A stretch of DNA of 64,000 bases from positions 23,685,190 to 23,749,189 of the forward strand of contig CM068553.1 of assembly GCA_035048495.1 (NCBI GenBank). Reading direction: 5' to 3'. Position numbers and translations under genes: made by a program. This DNA is from Euptelea pleiosperma (Eukaryota > Streptophyta > Magnoliopsida > Ranunculales > Eupteleaceae). The notes below the pieces were generated by a model. That model did no database searches. It saw only the letters and a list, made by a program, of their open reading frames with translations, and was not told where the DNA came from. This document shows positions 1 through 9,399 of the stretch, one piece after another; positions within the stretch are counted from its first letter, which is position 1, and each line of letters opens with the position of its first letter.

Positions 1-372
1 CTCTGGTTCTTCGATCTTTAGGCTCAACTTGCATTCGACCTATATCTTCTTATCTAAGTTCCCTGGCTCTTTAAACTTGGATAATGAGCTTCTACGGTCG
101 ATTGTGGACCTGTATTCCATCAACATTGTCCGATTAGTGCCCCTGCCATAGAAAAAGTCGCGTAATGAGAATTCTACAAAACTGCTTCGCATGTAGGTCA
201 AATAAACGCGTATGAGTGCATGTGAATATACCATTTTGTGCAGAAAAGTGTGTTCTACGCAATGAGAGAAACTCTTACGTAGAAAAGTTGATAAAAATGA
301 TAATTTTACGTAGGAGAGTGTGATAACACAATAGGATAATTGCTTAAAATAAGCACTTTTGAGCGAATATCA
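1..372 (-). mobile_element. E3 3' LTR, right end only (window-truncated)
   Basis: The segment ends GCGAATATCA at 372, directly followed by the polypurine tract of a minus-strand element. It closely matches the last ~370 bp of the E3 5' LTR (about 43275-43649), including the repeated TACGTA-type boxes and the TGCTTA/TAAGCA hairpin near the LTR start. The rest of the LTR is left of the window. Confidence 0.85.
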
Positions 373-387
373 CAACCCCCAACCAGC
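373..387 (-). promoter_or_regulatory. E3 polypurine tract
   Basis: Read on the minus strand the site is GCTGGTTGGGGGTTG, abutting the LTR start TGATATTCGC. The same 15 bases abut the 3' LTRs of E1 (18736-18750) and E2 (31316-31330). In this family it is the expected plus-strand DNA priming site. Confidence 0.75.
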
Positions 388-2084
388 ATATTGCCAATCA
401 TTGGCATTTAGTGCGAAGAAAATGAGCTTAAAAGGGCTAGGCACATGCTGCACACTTTTCTCATTAACTCAGAGAAAACTCCGTTTTGTTAAATTTGAAG
501 GATGCATGAAAATAGTTACAAGCTCGCAGATAATCGAAAGATTTTAGGAAGACTACAGACTGATAATCAAGACCCAGAATAGTCAGACTCAGCGTATGTG
601 TGTGCTCAACATTATCATTATCCTGTAGTAAAGATTTTTAGATTTTCCTCTAACATTTTATGCCTCGACTTCAATTCTCACTTGTGTGTCACTCAAAAAT
701 AAATCACTCCGAAATGGTTTTTCCATTTTTTCTCTCAAGTGATATGTGAGGAGATAAGTTGATAAGAATGGACAAATATCTCACATATATTATTTTGAAG
801 GAAGGACTTTAGAAATTCAGAAGATCTCATGATCAGAATATCATATTGCTTGGTAACGTCAGATCAAACTCTATATGTTCTCTTTCTCCATTCTGCACAT
901 TCCATGATTGTGTTAGCCTAGAATACAATAGGGCTTTACTAGGTTGTATTGAGGCTTGGGATAGGTTTAGAAAAATAAGGATACACAAGGATTCAAAATT
1001 CTGAGAGAATATCTCAACTTTTTATTTGCAACTTGTTCTGAGGGTGTAGCACCATTTTTTTTCCTTTTTCTTATTTTTCTCTTTTCTGATATTTTTGAGA
1101 CAGCTCAATACATTTTTTTTTGCTTTCTTTTTAGCTTTCCTTCTTTTGTATTTTCTTTTTAGCTTGAGCTCCACTTGTTTTTCTTCTTTTCTTCTGATTT
1201 TCCTTTAATGGTGTACCCATACCAATATCTTTTTTATATCTTCCACAGAAGTAGGGTATTGTATTTCTGATTTTGGGCTCGGTTCATGGTGATTGGGCTG
1301 TCAAGGAAGGGCTTCAATAAAATGCTCAAAAAGGTTTCTAATGGTGAAGATTGTTAGGTAAGCCAAAAAGGTCTAATAGGTTTAGAAAGATGGCCTACAT
1401 CATTTTCTAGGGTTTGCACTTTCATCTACGATGTCTCAAATGGATATTGAGAAGGTTCATTCGTAATAATCCAATCTTTGATGTCGTTCCAAGTTCTATG
1501 ACCAAGACAAAAATTAATGAGATCTGGCAATGGAATAAGTGGGGGAATGAAGAACCAGTGAGTCATTTTGTGACTCAGAATGATTGTATAACCCTCAAAA
1601 ATGATGAAATGCTCAAAAGCTCACTAGGTTAAGTCTCCACAAATATTCTTCGAGGATCTCTAGAGAATCTAAATTTAGGATGACTCTAATGTTGATAGTG
1701 TACAATTTGTGCCGAATCTGAGTTTTTCTAAGTGTCAGAAATCAATGTAGTCTGCTTGACTCAAAGCTAACATGTAACACTTTAAAAGATGACATCCTTT
1801 ACAAATTGACTTAACGGAAGTTTCAGCTAATCATCGGTCAGGGCATTTTCAAAAAAATGTTCTAAAAAATCACCGAAAACCAACCAAAAACACCATTCTC
1901 TTTCTTTTCTTTTTTTTTAACAAAATGAAGACATGAGTTTTGGTAAATACCCACCCCAACCAAAATACAGCACCATCCTCGGTGCTCATGACTAGGACAT
2001 AAAATTATGAAAAATGGGTAATGATGATGCAAAGGTTTAGGGAGGATGTTACCAAGTCGACAGGAGAACTCGACAGTGTGTGGT
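388..2084 (-). other. E3 3' non-coding internal region
   Basis: No coding sequence is seen. The stretch is a diverged match to E1 18751-20455 and, inverted, to E2 15060-16232 plus 30664-31330. Shared landmarks are the TGTGTGTGCTCAACATT box, the pyrimidine-rich TTTTTCTTATTTTTCTC block and the AACTCGACAGTGTGTGG end. The match breaks at 2084, where solo LTR X begins, and resumes at 6747. Confidence 0.75.
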
Positions 2085-2450
2085 TGTTGATAGTGAAATG
2101 TGGATCGCTACGAAAATCATGACCAAGGGACGCAAAGACTGACTGCCGACGCATAACCACACATGTCATTTCTTCAAGATAATGGCATTTTTCATAGCAG
2201 AGGACTTGAAGAGGACATTTTACTAAGAAGATGAGTACATACGGTTGTGTAGAGGATGAGAGTACACAACAGTATTCAGTCAGAAGTAGCACAACTGGTC
2301 CGAATTTCAAGAAAAATGAAGATGGTCAGTTTTGAGCAGAACCAGCCCAATTCTCCAAAAAGTAACAGCATACAGTTGTGTAAAACATAGGGATACATAA
2401 CCATATGCCCTCAGATTTGATAGATCAGGGTTGGATTTTTGCATTAAGGG

Positions 2451-5205
2451 TGAAACTAGGATTTTTCCGCGTCGTTGGTTACGGAAACCCTAGAATCAAC
2501 ACATTTTTAATTATCTGAGACTTTTAACCTGTAGAATGAGCAATTTTGTATAGTGGTTTGTGTCGGATGTTGATCCGCACTCGGGATTAGTCGGATTAGC
2601 GCGAACAAGAAAATAAAATAATCAAAAAATTATCAGAATTCATAGATAAAAAAAATAAACTTCATAATTCATTAATCAAAATGTCCTTACAATATTTGAA
2701 TGAGCAATAATCAAAACTAGACTAAAAAGCATCTAGAGAGAGAAAAATAGAAATAGAATAGGTAGAGAGATAAGATAAGAGGAGAGACATTTTAGAGAGA
2801 GAAAATAAAAGGTTAGAGAGAGAAAGAGAGACTTTTTAGAGAGAAAGAAGAGAGGAGATTGTAGAGATAGAAAGAGAGAGAGAGAAAGTAAAAGATAAGA
2901 GAGAAATTACCTTTGATACTTACCGAGATCAGGGTTGGGAGATCGGCCAAGTGGTGGCTTGTAGTGGTCCCGATGAGGTGCACAGTGGTTGTGCATGATA
3001 ACGATGAGAATTGCCAAGGAATGTGGCGGTCAAAGTGAAGAAAAAACCCACCATTCATGCATGATGAAGGCTGCCACGTGTTGGAGACCACATGTGGATT
3101 GTGAAGGGCATTCGGCCAAGTGTTGATAACATGAGGGGCCCCCTGCGAGTGGCCGGAGAAAAGGAGGGGAAGAAGATGGATGGATGTCTTACTTGCCGGC
3201 GTTCATGGTGACCGGACTGCAAGCGTGATGGATGAAGAGGAGAAGGTGGAAGTTGCTGTCCAGAAGTAGGAACGTAGAGAAAACAAGGTGAAAGCGCTGG
3301 GTTGCCGGCCGGAGTTGTTACCTGCAACTCCAGCGATGGTGAAGAAGAAATAGTGGACGGTGGTGGTGATTAGGAGGTTAGGCGTTAGTTGCTACCCGTT
3401 TGGATGCTGCAAACGTCTTTGCCCAACGAGGAAGATGGTGGAGGCAGAGAAGGATGGTTGTGGTGGGATGACATTCCTGGTTCGTGTGACCGGAGTTGCA
3501 GGCGGCAACTCCGGTGAAGACGTGGTGGAGAAGATGATGAAGAAAGAGAAGAAGACAGAAAATATGAGGAAGAAGGACGGAAAGAAGAACGAGACAACGG
3601 CTGGAGAGAAGGGTTTAGGAGAGACGACAGAGGCGGTCCAGAATGTGGAGCACGTAGCCGGCGGCCGGAGTTGCAGGTCTGCAACTCCGGCGATGAAGAC
3701 AAAATAAGGAAAAAAAAGAGGAATAAGAGAAGAAGAAGAAGAAGGAGAAGGAGGAGGAGGAGGAGGAGAGGAAGCTTACCAAGTTGCAGGTGCCGTCAGA
3801 GATCCAACAGGTGGTAGAAGGGGTGCTGGCGGTGAAGGTGGCGGAGTTAGAAGAACGTGGAGGAGATCACCGAAAATTGCAGGGGGCGGTAGTGCTCGCA
3901 GGCTGTGGTTCCAACAGGAGGCTCACTTGCAAAGAGAAGAAGAAGAAGAAGAAGAAGAAGAAGAAGAAGAAGAAGAAGAAGAAGAAGAAGAAGAAATAGA
4001 AGGAGGAGGAGGAGGAGAAGAAGAAGATGGTGGCAGCGCTCCACCAACTCGCCGGAGGAACCCGCCGGAAGAGAAGAGGAAGTGGAAGGAAGAAGAGAAG
4101 GAGAGAAGAAGAGGGAGAGAGGGATTAGGGTTCCAACGAACCCTTCTCTTCCCCTTAAAAAGCTTCCCTATTTCCTTTAATGGAAATAGGGATTTTTCGA
4201 AAATAAAAATAAGAAAAATAATTTTTTTTTTTTTAAGTAAAACATTATTTTTCTTTGGGGAATTTCCCCATTTAGTGGACCCCCCATTTTTTAAAATTTA
4301 ATTAAAATTATTTTGAAATTCACAAGGTCCACTAACTAGTCGGACAGCGGGTCGATGATGATGGGCCTGGCTACTGGCCCACATGGATTGATGATGTCCA
4401 TCGTCTCACAAGATGATGTGACAGACAATCTGATGGCGATCGGATGGATGGTGACTTGATTGGGACCCAGATTGGTAGATCGACGGATCTAGAGAGATCT
4501 AACGGTCCGGTGGAAGATCCAACAGTCCGATTGAAGATCCAATGGTCAGAAAGCTAAGGGAGATGAGACAGAGCCAATGGGCAGGAGTTCTGGGGTTAGG
4601 TCAGTAGATTCAAGGACCGAGAGATGAAGAGAGAGAGAATAAAGAGAGATGAGAGAGAAAATATCAGAAAATTGAGATAAAAGTATTGGCAGAGGGTCTG
4701 GAACCCTGGTCTTCACTGTGACCATCCTCACGCTTCTCCAGTAGAGTAGACTATCATTCTTTGCTGACTCATGTGGCTTTAAACGCTTTGGTCCGTCTCT
4801 TGGTCATTGGCTCTCCTACTCTCTTCGTTCTTTGGGCTGGCTTTTTGGTCATCTTATTCAGCCCATATTTGGCCCATATCTTATAGTCATAGCATGTGGG
4901 CTCTTTAAGCTTTGATAATGGGCTTTCCTGATTGATGTGGGCTCGCAAGTCTCGAGAATTATCCCATCGGGGTTTCCTGCGGCAGAAGAAGCGCGTAATG
5001 AGACTTTATCAGAACGACTCAATGTCTAGACTTCCGAAAATGTGTTTAATGCATGCAAATATATCATTTCGTCCAGGAAAATGTGTTCTACGCAACAAAA
5101 GAGACTCTTACGTAGAAAAGTAGATAAATAGAGCATTTTACGTAGGAGAGTGTGAAAACGCTTAGAAGATAACAGTGGAAAATACGCACTTTTAAGCGAA
5201 TATCA
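2451..5205 (-). mobile_element. Solo LTR of the Athila-type family (same family as E1/E3), TSD AAGGG
   Basis: It starts TGAAACTAGG and ends GCGAATATCA on the plus strand, so it is in minus orientation. Perfect 5-bp duplications AAGGG sit at 2446-2450 and 5206-5210. Length is 2755 bp, similar to E1 and E3 LTRs (2503-2579 bp). It is inserted between repeat units 2 and 3 of LTR X; excising it with one TSD copy restores the exact 131-bp period. No internal region remains. Shadow reading frames here (for example poly-Glu/Arg at 3905-4301) are not genes. Confidence 0.92.
3935..3997 (+). repeat. (GAA)n microsatellite inside the solo LTR
   Basis: About 20 AAG/GAA triplets followed by degenerate GGA/GAA repeats. 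The stretch is absent from the E1 LTRs, so it expanded in this copy. Confidence 0.9.
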
Positions 5206-5791
5206 AAGGGCATGCTTCAATTTCTGAGCCAACCACCCACAAATCAGATAAACTAATTAGATACGGTTGTGTAGAAAGGGAAGCTACACAACTGTATGGA
5301 GTCAGATCTAGAAGATCTACGATCAAAATGAGAAATAGCACATGCGCCCTTTTCTTCGAGATCTGCGCAGTGGGATGAAAGACTATTCACATACGGTTGT
5401 AAAGGACCTCTTCCTACACAACTGTATGCAATTACATTTCCAAAAATACCCCTCATATCCCCATAAAAGCACCCATGCCATTTGCCTCAAGATGCGTGCA
5501 TGGGATTCAAAAAAGTAATGATATACGGTTGTGTAGGACCTCCTCCTACACAACCGTATGCAGTTATATTTTCAGGGAGACCTTTTATTTGTCCAGAAAA
5601 GTACATGTGCCATTTTCCTCGAAAAGCATGTAGAATCTGCCAGAGTTAGTGTCATACGGTTGTGTAGCACTATTAACTACACAATCGTATGTGGTTAGTT
5701 TTTTAAAATTGTTTGTATTTTTTTATTATTTTAATCATTTTTTTCTTATAAAGGTGAGTCTGCAACATATGCAGACCCTTTCCCATAACTC

Positions 5792-5799
5792 TATAAATA
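5792..5799 (+). promoter_or_regulatory. Probable TATA box of LTR X
   Basis: TATAAATA lies in CTCTATAAATAGAGG, about 100 bp after the last hairpin repeat. Transcription would start about 30 bp downstream, near 5825, which would begin R of the LTR. The position relative to the repeat array supports plus orientation for X. Confidence 0.5.
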
Positions 5800-6746
5800 G
5801 AGGACTCTGGGGACAGAAAAAAGGATCTTCTTCGGTTATTTTTGATAAGGCTATACTCTGTCGAAATTCATCTAGAATTTGACTTAGTGTATTCCTTCAG
5901 TATATGTGAGATTTACCGAAGAAATACAAAATCTCAAGTTCAGATATCTTGTGCAACGTTAGTAAAAAGGTATTCCCTAATGAACTATACTGGATAGATG
6001 TTCCTCTTCTAAGGACTCTATGCCGGGTTGCTACACGACTAATGTTTGAGTGACATATTCCCCGTCTTTAGGGGAATGGACTGAAGCAAGAGAACAAACA
6101 TATCCTTTGTGGGTCCAGGGGATTCTATTTAGGGTAGGAAAACGGTTAAAAATTCAGCATCTAAAAGTTATAGAGTTGTCCTGCCGCATAGACGTTTCTG
6201 TCACATCGTTTTAATGAACCTATTAATGTTATTGAGATCTGGAGATCTTCTTTCCATTGTTTAAAACAAGACGCCAAAAGATAATCACGGACTAATCAAG
6301 AACTAATTGAATCACTCCCCTTTGAGACCACTTGAGCAGAGGATGACTCCACTTAACAATGTTCGAAATCGTTGGATGCACTTTGGACATTCCCCAATCC
6401 TTTAGTGTGACAGGCTGAGGGACCCATTTAGCATGACTTTATTAAGATTACCTTCTTGGGGAATGACGAACTGGAAGCAACATTAATCAATCAACCCCTA
6501 TTACGTTTGTGGTTGTTCAGAATGACGATGTTAGTAAAGGACAGATCAGTCAAGTTCTGCTGTATGAAATGGATGCCATTCACATGGACTTGTGCTTCTT
6601 TGAAGAAAAGATGTCAATCTTCTTTGTCCCAATGATCGCCCTATAAGAGAACTACCCGAGACCAACAATCGCACCATCACATAACACCCACTTGTAACAC
6701 CAATGCTCCCAGTCTCGTGTGTTGCCAAGTTGTGCCCGACAATGGT

Positions 6747-6958
6747 ACCTGATGATCAGCAGACTGAATGTACCTGCATTTTCAGAGATATAATAATAAT
6801 AACAAATGCATGAGACTCATGTACTCTAGGAATACCAGAATTGCCTTTTCGAAATAGCTAAGTTTTATGTCTTCAGCCAGACATGACAGGGGTATATCAA
6901 GTACCCCCAACTAGGTTAATCTGCAGTCTTCCTGACACCTAAAGTAGAATGGATATAG
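6747..6958 (-). other. E3 segment corresponding to the pol stop and start of the 3' region
   Basis: Matches E1 about 20458-20645, including the CAAATGCATGAGACTCATGT and CTTCAGCCAGACATGAC blocks that follow the E1 Gag-Pol stop. In E3 it is joined directly to a fragment from just after the protease, so reverse transcriptase, RNase H and integrase have been deleted. Confidence 0.7.
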
Positions 6959-7978
6959 CTATCCTATAACTTGTCTAGGTATACCTGTGTAGTACAAGTC
7001 TTTCTTAGTATAAACTAAGAGAAGGACAGTAAGCTCTCTGAGCAGACCCGCAAAAATATTTAGTTCAGCGGGGAAGGATCGAAGCTTCTTAGTAAAGACT
7101 GAGAGGAGAGTAGTAGTGGGTTCTCTGACCGTGGTTGGTAGAGCCACAAACTCATTGAGTTTAGCGGGAATGTATCTGAATGGAGCAGACTCCAGCAGAT
7201 CAGTAATACCAAAATTGTTTGACTCCGAGATGAAGTCAAACTCAAAGTGTGCTTGACATTGGGATAATTTTTCCTCGGGAGAGTCCTGAAGTAAACTCTC
7301 TACGGCACACGTGTCATCGACAACATCGACGTAGGGTGGCTGGTGAAAACTATTAACCTCTTCCTTGAGGTTGGCAAATGCTATCGACATGTCATCATCC
7401 CCACACCCGATGTGTGCATCAGCAATGGTGATGAATGGTGGGGCCAAGACAACTGGGACCGTACTATCTAGACACGGCTCAGTGGTAGGAAAGTCTGCAT
7501 CCAGTGCAGAGGTAAAAGCATCAGAGATAGATCTGGAAGTGGATTCCTCTGTGCTCAGTCCAGTTGTTGGTGCGGGTAAGGGCACCAGAGGTTGAGACAC
7601 GGGTTCATCACTCTTGTTGCACACTCCATTAGTGGGTAGGAATGGTAGATCTAGGACAATTGAGATCGAACTATCAAAACACAGTTCAGTGTCATGAATC
7701 TCTACTTCAGGGTCAGAATTAGAAGCATGATAGGTGGATGAGTCCTCTAAGGTAGGTATAGAAATTGGTGCTTGTAAGGGCAACAGAGATGGAGACTCTA
7801 GCTCATCACTAATGTTGCCTGATTCACTGGGGTCGAGGAATGGTAAGTCTAGGCCAATTGAGATCATGCGATCTAGACACAGCCCAGTGTCAGGATTATC
7901 GCCTCCATGGTCTGAGATAGAGGTAACAGAGGTATAGTGAAGAATAGGCTTCTCGGGGAGAGGTTCAGAAGTTGGTGC
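6959..7978 (-). pseudogene. E3 gag-pol remnant: triplicated post-protease segment
   Basis: An open frame of about 339 codons (first ATG at 7867). The C-terminal half matches E1 Gag-Pol residues about 806-935: VPVVLAPPF for [39 protein letters not shown] and VREP. The N-terminal half contains two further imperfect copies of the same segment (TGLCLDRMISIGLDLPFL and DTELCFDSSISIVLDLPFL), about 95 residues apart. The catalytic DLGA region of the protease is absent. The same frame continues upstream into the gag fragment, separated only by one TAA at 7979-7981. The frame has stayed open despite losing all enzymes, so it may be chance or a small element protein. Confidence 0.6.
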
Positions 7979-8329
7979 TTATAAAGGCACCGAAAATGGA
8001 TACACTGGCTCCTCAATAATCTGGCTTGATCTAGGGATCGTAACAACTTCTATTTCCTCTTGGAAATTCCAATTTTGGTGCATGGGTAGCGACTCCTCCT
8101 CATAGACAGTGGCCATGTCATTCCCCTCTGGATAAGCATTAGGTGGACCGGGGTAGTTGACTTCCACACTCTCAGACTCTAATTGACCTAGATGGTGGTC
8201 CAACCTCTCCATGGAATGTTGTTGCTGGATGATATATTGAGAGAGAAGGTCTTCTAGGCTAGGTTTGGTAGTAGATTGTGGCGGTTCAGCTAAGTTAAGC
8301 TGAGGTGCCAACTCTTGATAGTAGTCCAA
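7979..8329 (-). pseudogene. E3 gag remnant (C-terminal gag region)
   Basis: Encodes 116 residues similar to E1 residues about 485-600: ELAPQLNLAEPPQS, LEDLLSQYIIQQQHSMERL (a Gln-rich coiled stretch), NPEGN-like and IEVVTIPRSSQI. It ends in a single TAA directly followed in frame by the post-protease ORF. In E1 the two regions are 200 residues apart and contain the protease motif, so an internal deletion joined them here. Confidence 0.65.
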
Positions 8330-8970
8330 ATGATTATGACAATGGTAGGCCGGTAGTGAGTCTGGGACTGTCTACTGGCTCTGAGAATCCTAAGGGATCC
8401 ACTGTTTTCCAAAATATTCAGTCTATGGATTTGGCTAGTACTGCAATTGCGAGTATTGCCAATCATACTCTCCATTGGGTTGATGAAACCCGGAAGGATA
8501 ATTATCCTACGACAGTAGCTGCTGGAGAAAAGACTGATGTTCCCAGTCAAAGTTACAGTTACTCCTAGTGTATGGATAGTAAGTGTTGTCATAGGAGGTC
8601 TACATTAGAGATTGAAATATACTGAAAGTATAGACGTCTTCCTAGATAGGAGGGAAATATTCCACAGAGTTGAAATTATGCACAGGTTGCTGGACCGCGG
8701 TACTAAGGGCAGAAACTGAATTTTTAAGTTCCTAGAGTACAGATTTGTACTCTGGATCTCCGTAATTGTCATACCCCCATAGAAGTCTGCAAGACTAGAG
8801 TGTCATGATGATACGCAAAATTGTCATACCATTGCTGAGAATTATCACCTAGATTCTCACTGAAACTATAGTAGGTCTCATATAGAGGTCGTTCATTTGC
8901 CATCAGAGGCGATAGAGGGGTGCGGTAGACCGACTCTCAGATCGAATCAGTCAAAGGTTATGACAGGTCC
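8330..8970 (-). pseudogene. E3 degenerate gag N-terminal region
   Basis: On the minus strand, fragments such as NYPSGFHQPN recall YPPGFNQPN of E1 gag, and the block around 8935-8965 (TCTCAGATCGAA) matches the E1 Gag start region near 26380. Stops and frameshifts are frequent, and the capsid-like core (E1 residues 90-260) is missing. Confidence 0.5.
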
Positions 8971-9399
8971 AACCAGGCATTTGCTTGAAAAAATAAGCCC
9001 GAGACTTGGCAAAAAGTTGCCGGAAGGAGACACTGGAGTAGTGATCCTAAATGATGCACATAGAGCAAGCAAGATAATCCTATATCTAAAATAAATCTGG
9101 ATAAGCTTGAGGATTTATCTTGTTAGTTTGTGAGGTATGGTAGATTATGACAGTGGGCAGACCACTGGTTTATCTTTATAACTGCCGGACTAACTTTGTC
9201 GCTCTTGGGTTCTCGCTAGGATACACTCTTCAAAGCAAAGGCTTCAGTACTAACTCAAATTGATCGCAAGATAATCCGAAGCCTAGACAGACGTGCGGCA
9301 CATCGACTGACTTAAATACACCCCAAACTTGCCGAATTTGTCAAGCAATGGAGATGAGTGTTCCCTTAGTATAAGCTAGGGTTGGTTTGTGTTCCTAAC
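8971..9399 (-). other. E3 5' untranslated region, distal part
   Basis: Matches E1 about 26440-26830: TTGGCAAAAAGTTGCC, GACAGTGGGC-GACCACTGGTTTATCTTT, CCGAAGCCTAGACAGACGTGCGGCAC and GGTTG.TTGTGTTCCTA. The match is cut at 9399 by the E2 LTR. About 50 bp of the expected sequence is missing between here and its continuation at 36274. Confidence 0.75.

Larger units (their letters stand above)
2155..5700 (+). repeat. Six-copy 131-bp tandem array with a hairpin in each unit (interrupted by 2451-5205)
   Basis: Each unit carries ATACGGTTGTGTAG, a short loop and CTACACAACCGTATG-like reverse complement. The core TACGGTTGT (TACAGTTGT in unit 2) starts at 2240, 2371, 5262, 5392, 5524 and 5655. After removing the 2760 bp added by the nested LTR, spacings are 131, 131, 130, 132 and 131. 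Units also share a CATGTGCCATTTTCCTCGA-like block. The array lies upstream of a TATA box inside the U3 of LTR X. Tandem U3 repeats act as enhancers in known plant retrotransposons such as Tnt1; that role is inferred here. Confidence 0.8.
2085..6741 (+). mobile_element. Solo LTR 'X' of an unrelated LTR-retrotransposon family, split by a later LTR
   Basis: E3 homology to E1 stops at GTGTGTGGT and resumes at ATGGTACCTGATGAT. The inserted segment begins TGTTGATAG and ends GCCCGACA, i.e. TG...CA ends, flanked by GTGGT (2080-2084) and ATGGT (6742-6746), a 5-bp TSD with one change. Removing the later insertion 2451-5205 and its duplicated AAGGG leaves 1897 bp. It contains a six-unit 131-bp repeat array and then a TATA box at 5792, giving U3 then R/U5 in plus orientation. 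No internal coding region is present, so it is a solo LTR left by LTR-LTR recombination. Family unknown. Confidence 0.75.

Noticed and set aside
3360..4301. Several overlapping reading frames including poly-Glu and poly-Arg proteins
   Set aside because: They lie inside a solo LTR with exact TSDs and over a GAA microsatellite, occur on both strands and show no domain.
2238..5691. Regularly spaced short palindromes resembling a CRISPR array
   Set aside because: The unit is 131 bp with similar 'spacers', sits inside a plant LTR, and no cas genes are present.
2085..6741. Endogenous pararetrovirus promoter (TATA plus long leader)
   Set aside because: TG...CA ends and 5-bp near-TSD fit a solo LTR, and no movement or coat protein-like sequence is seen.
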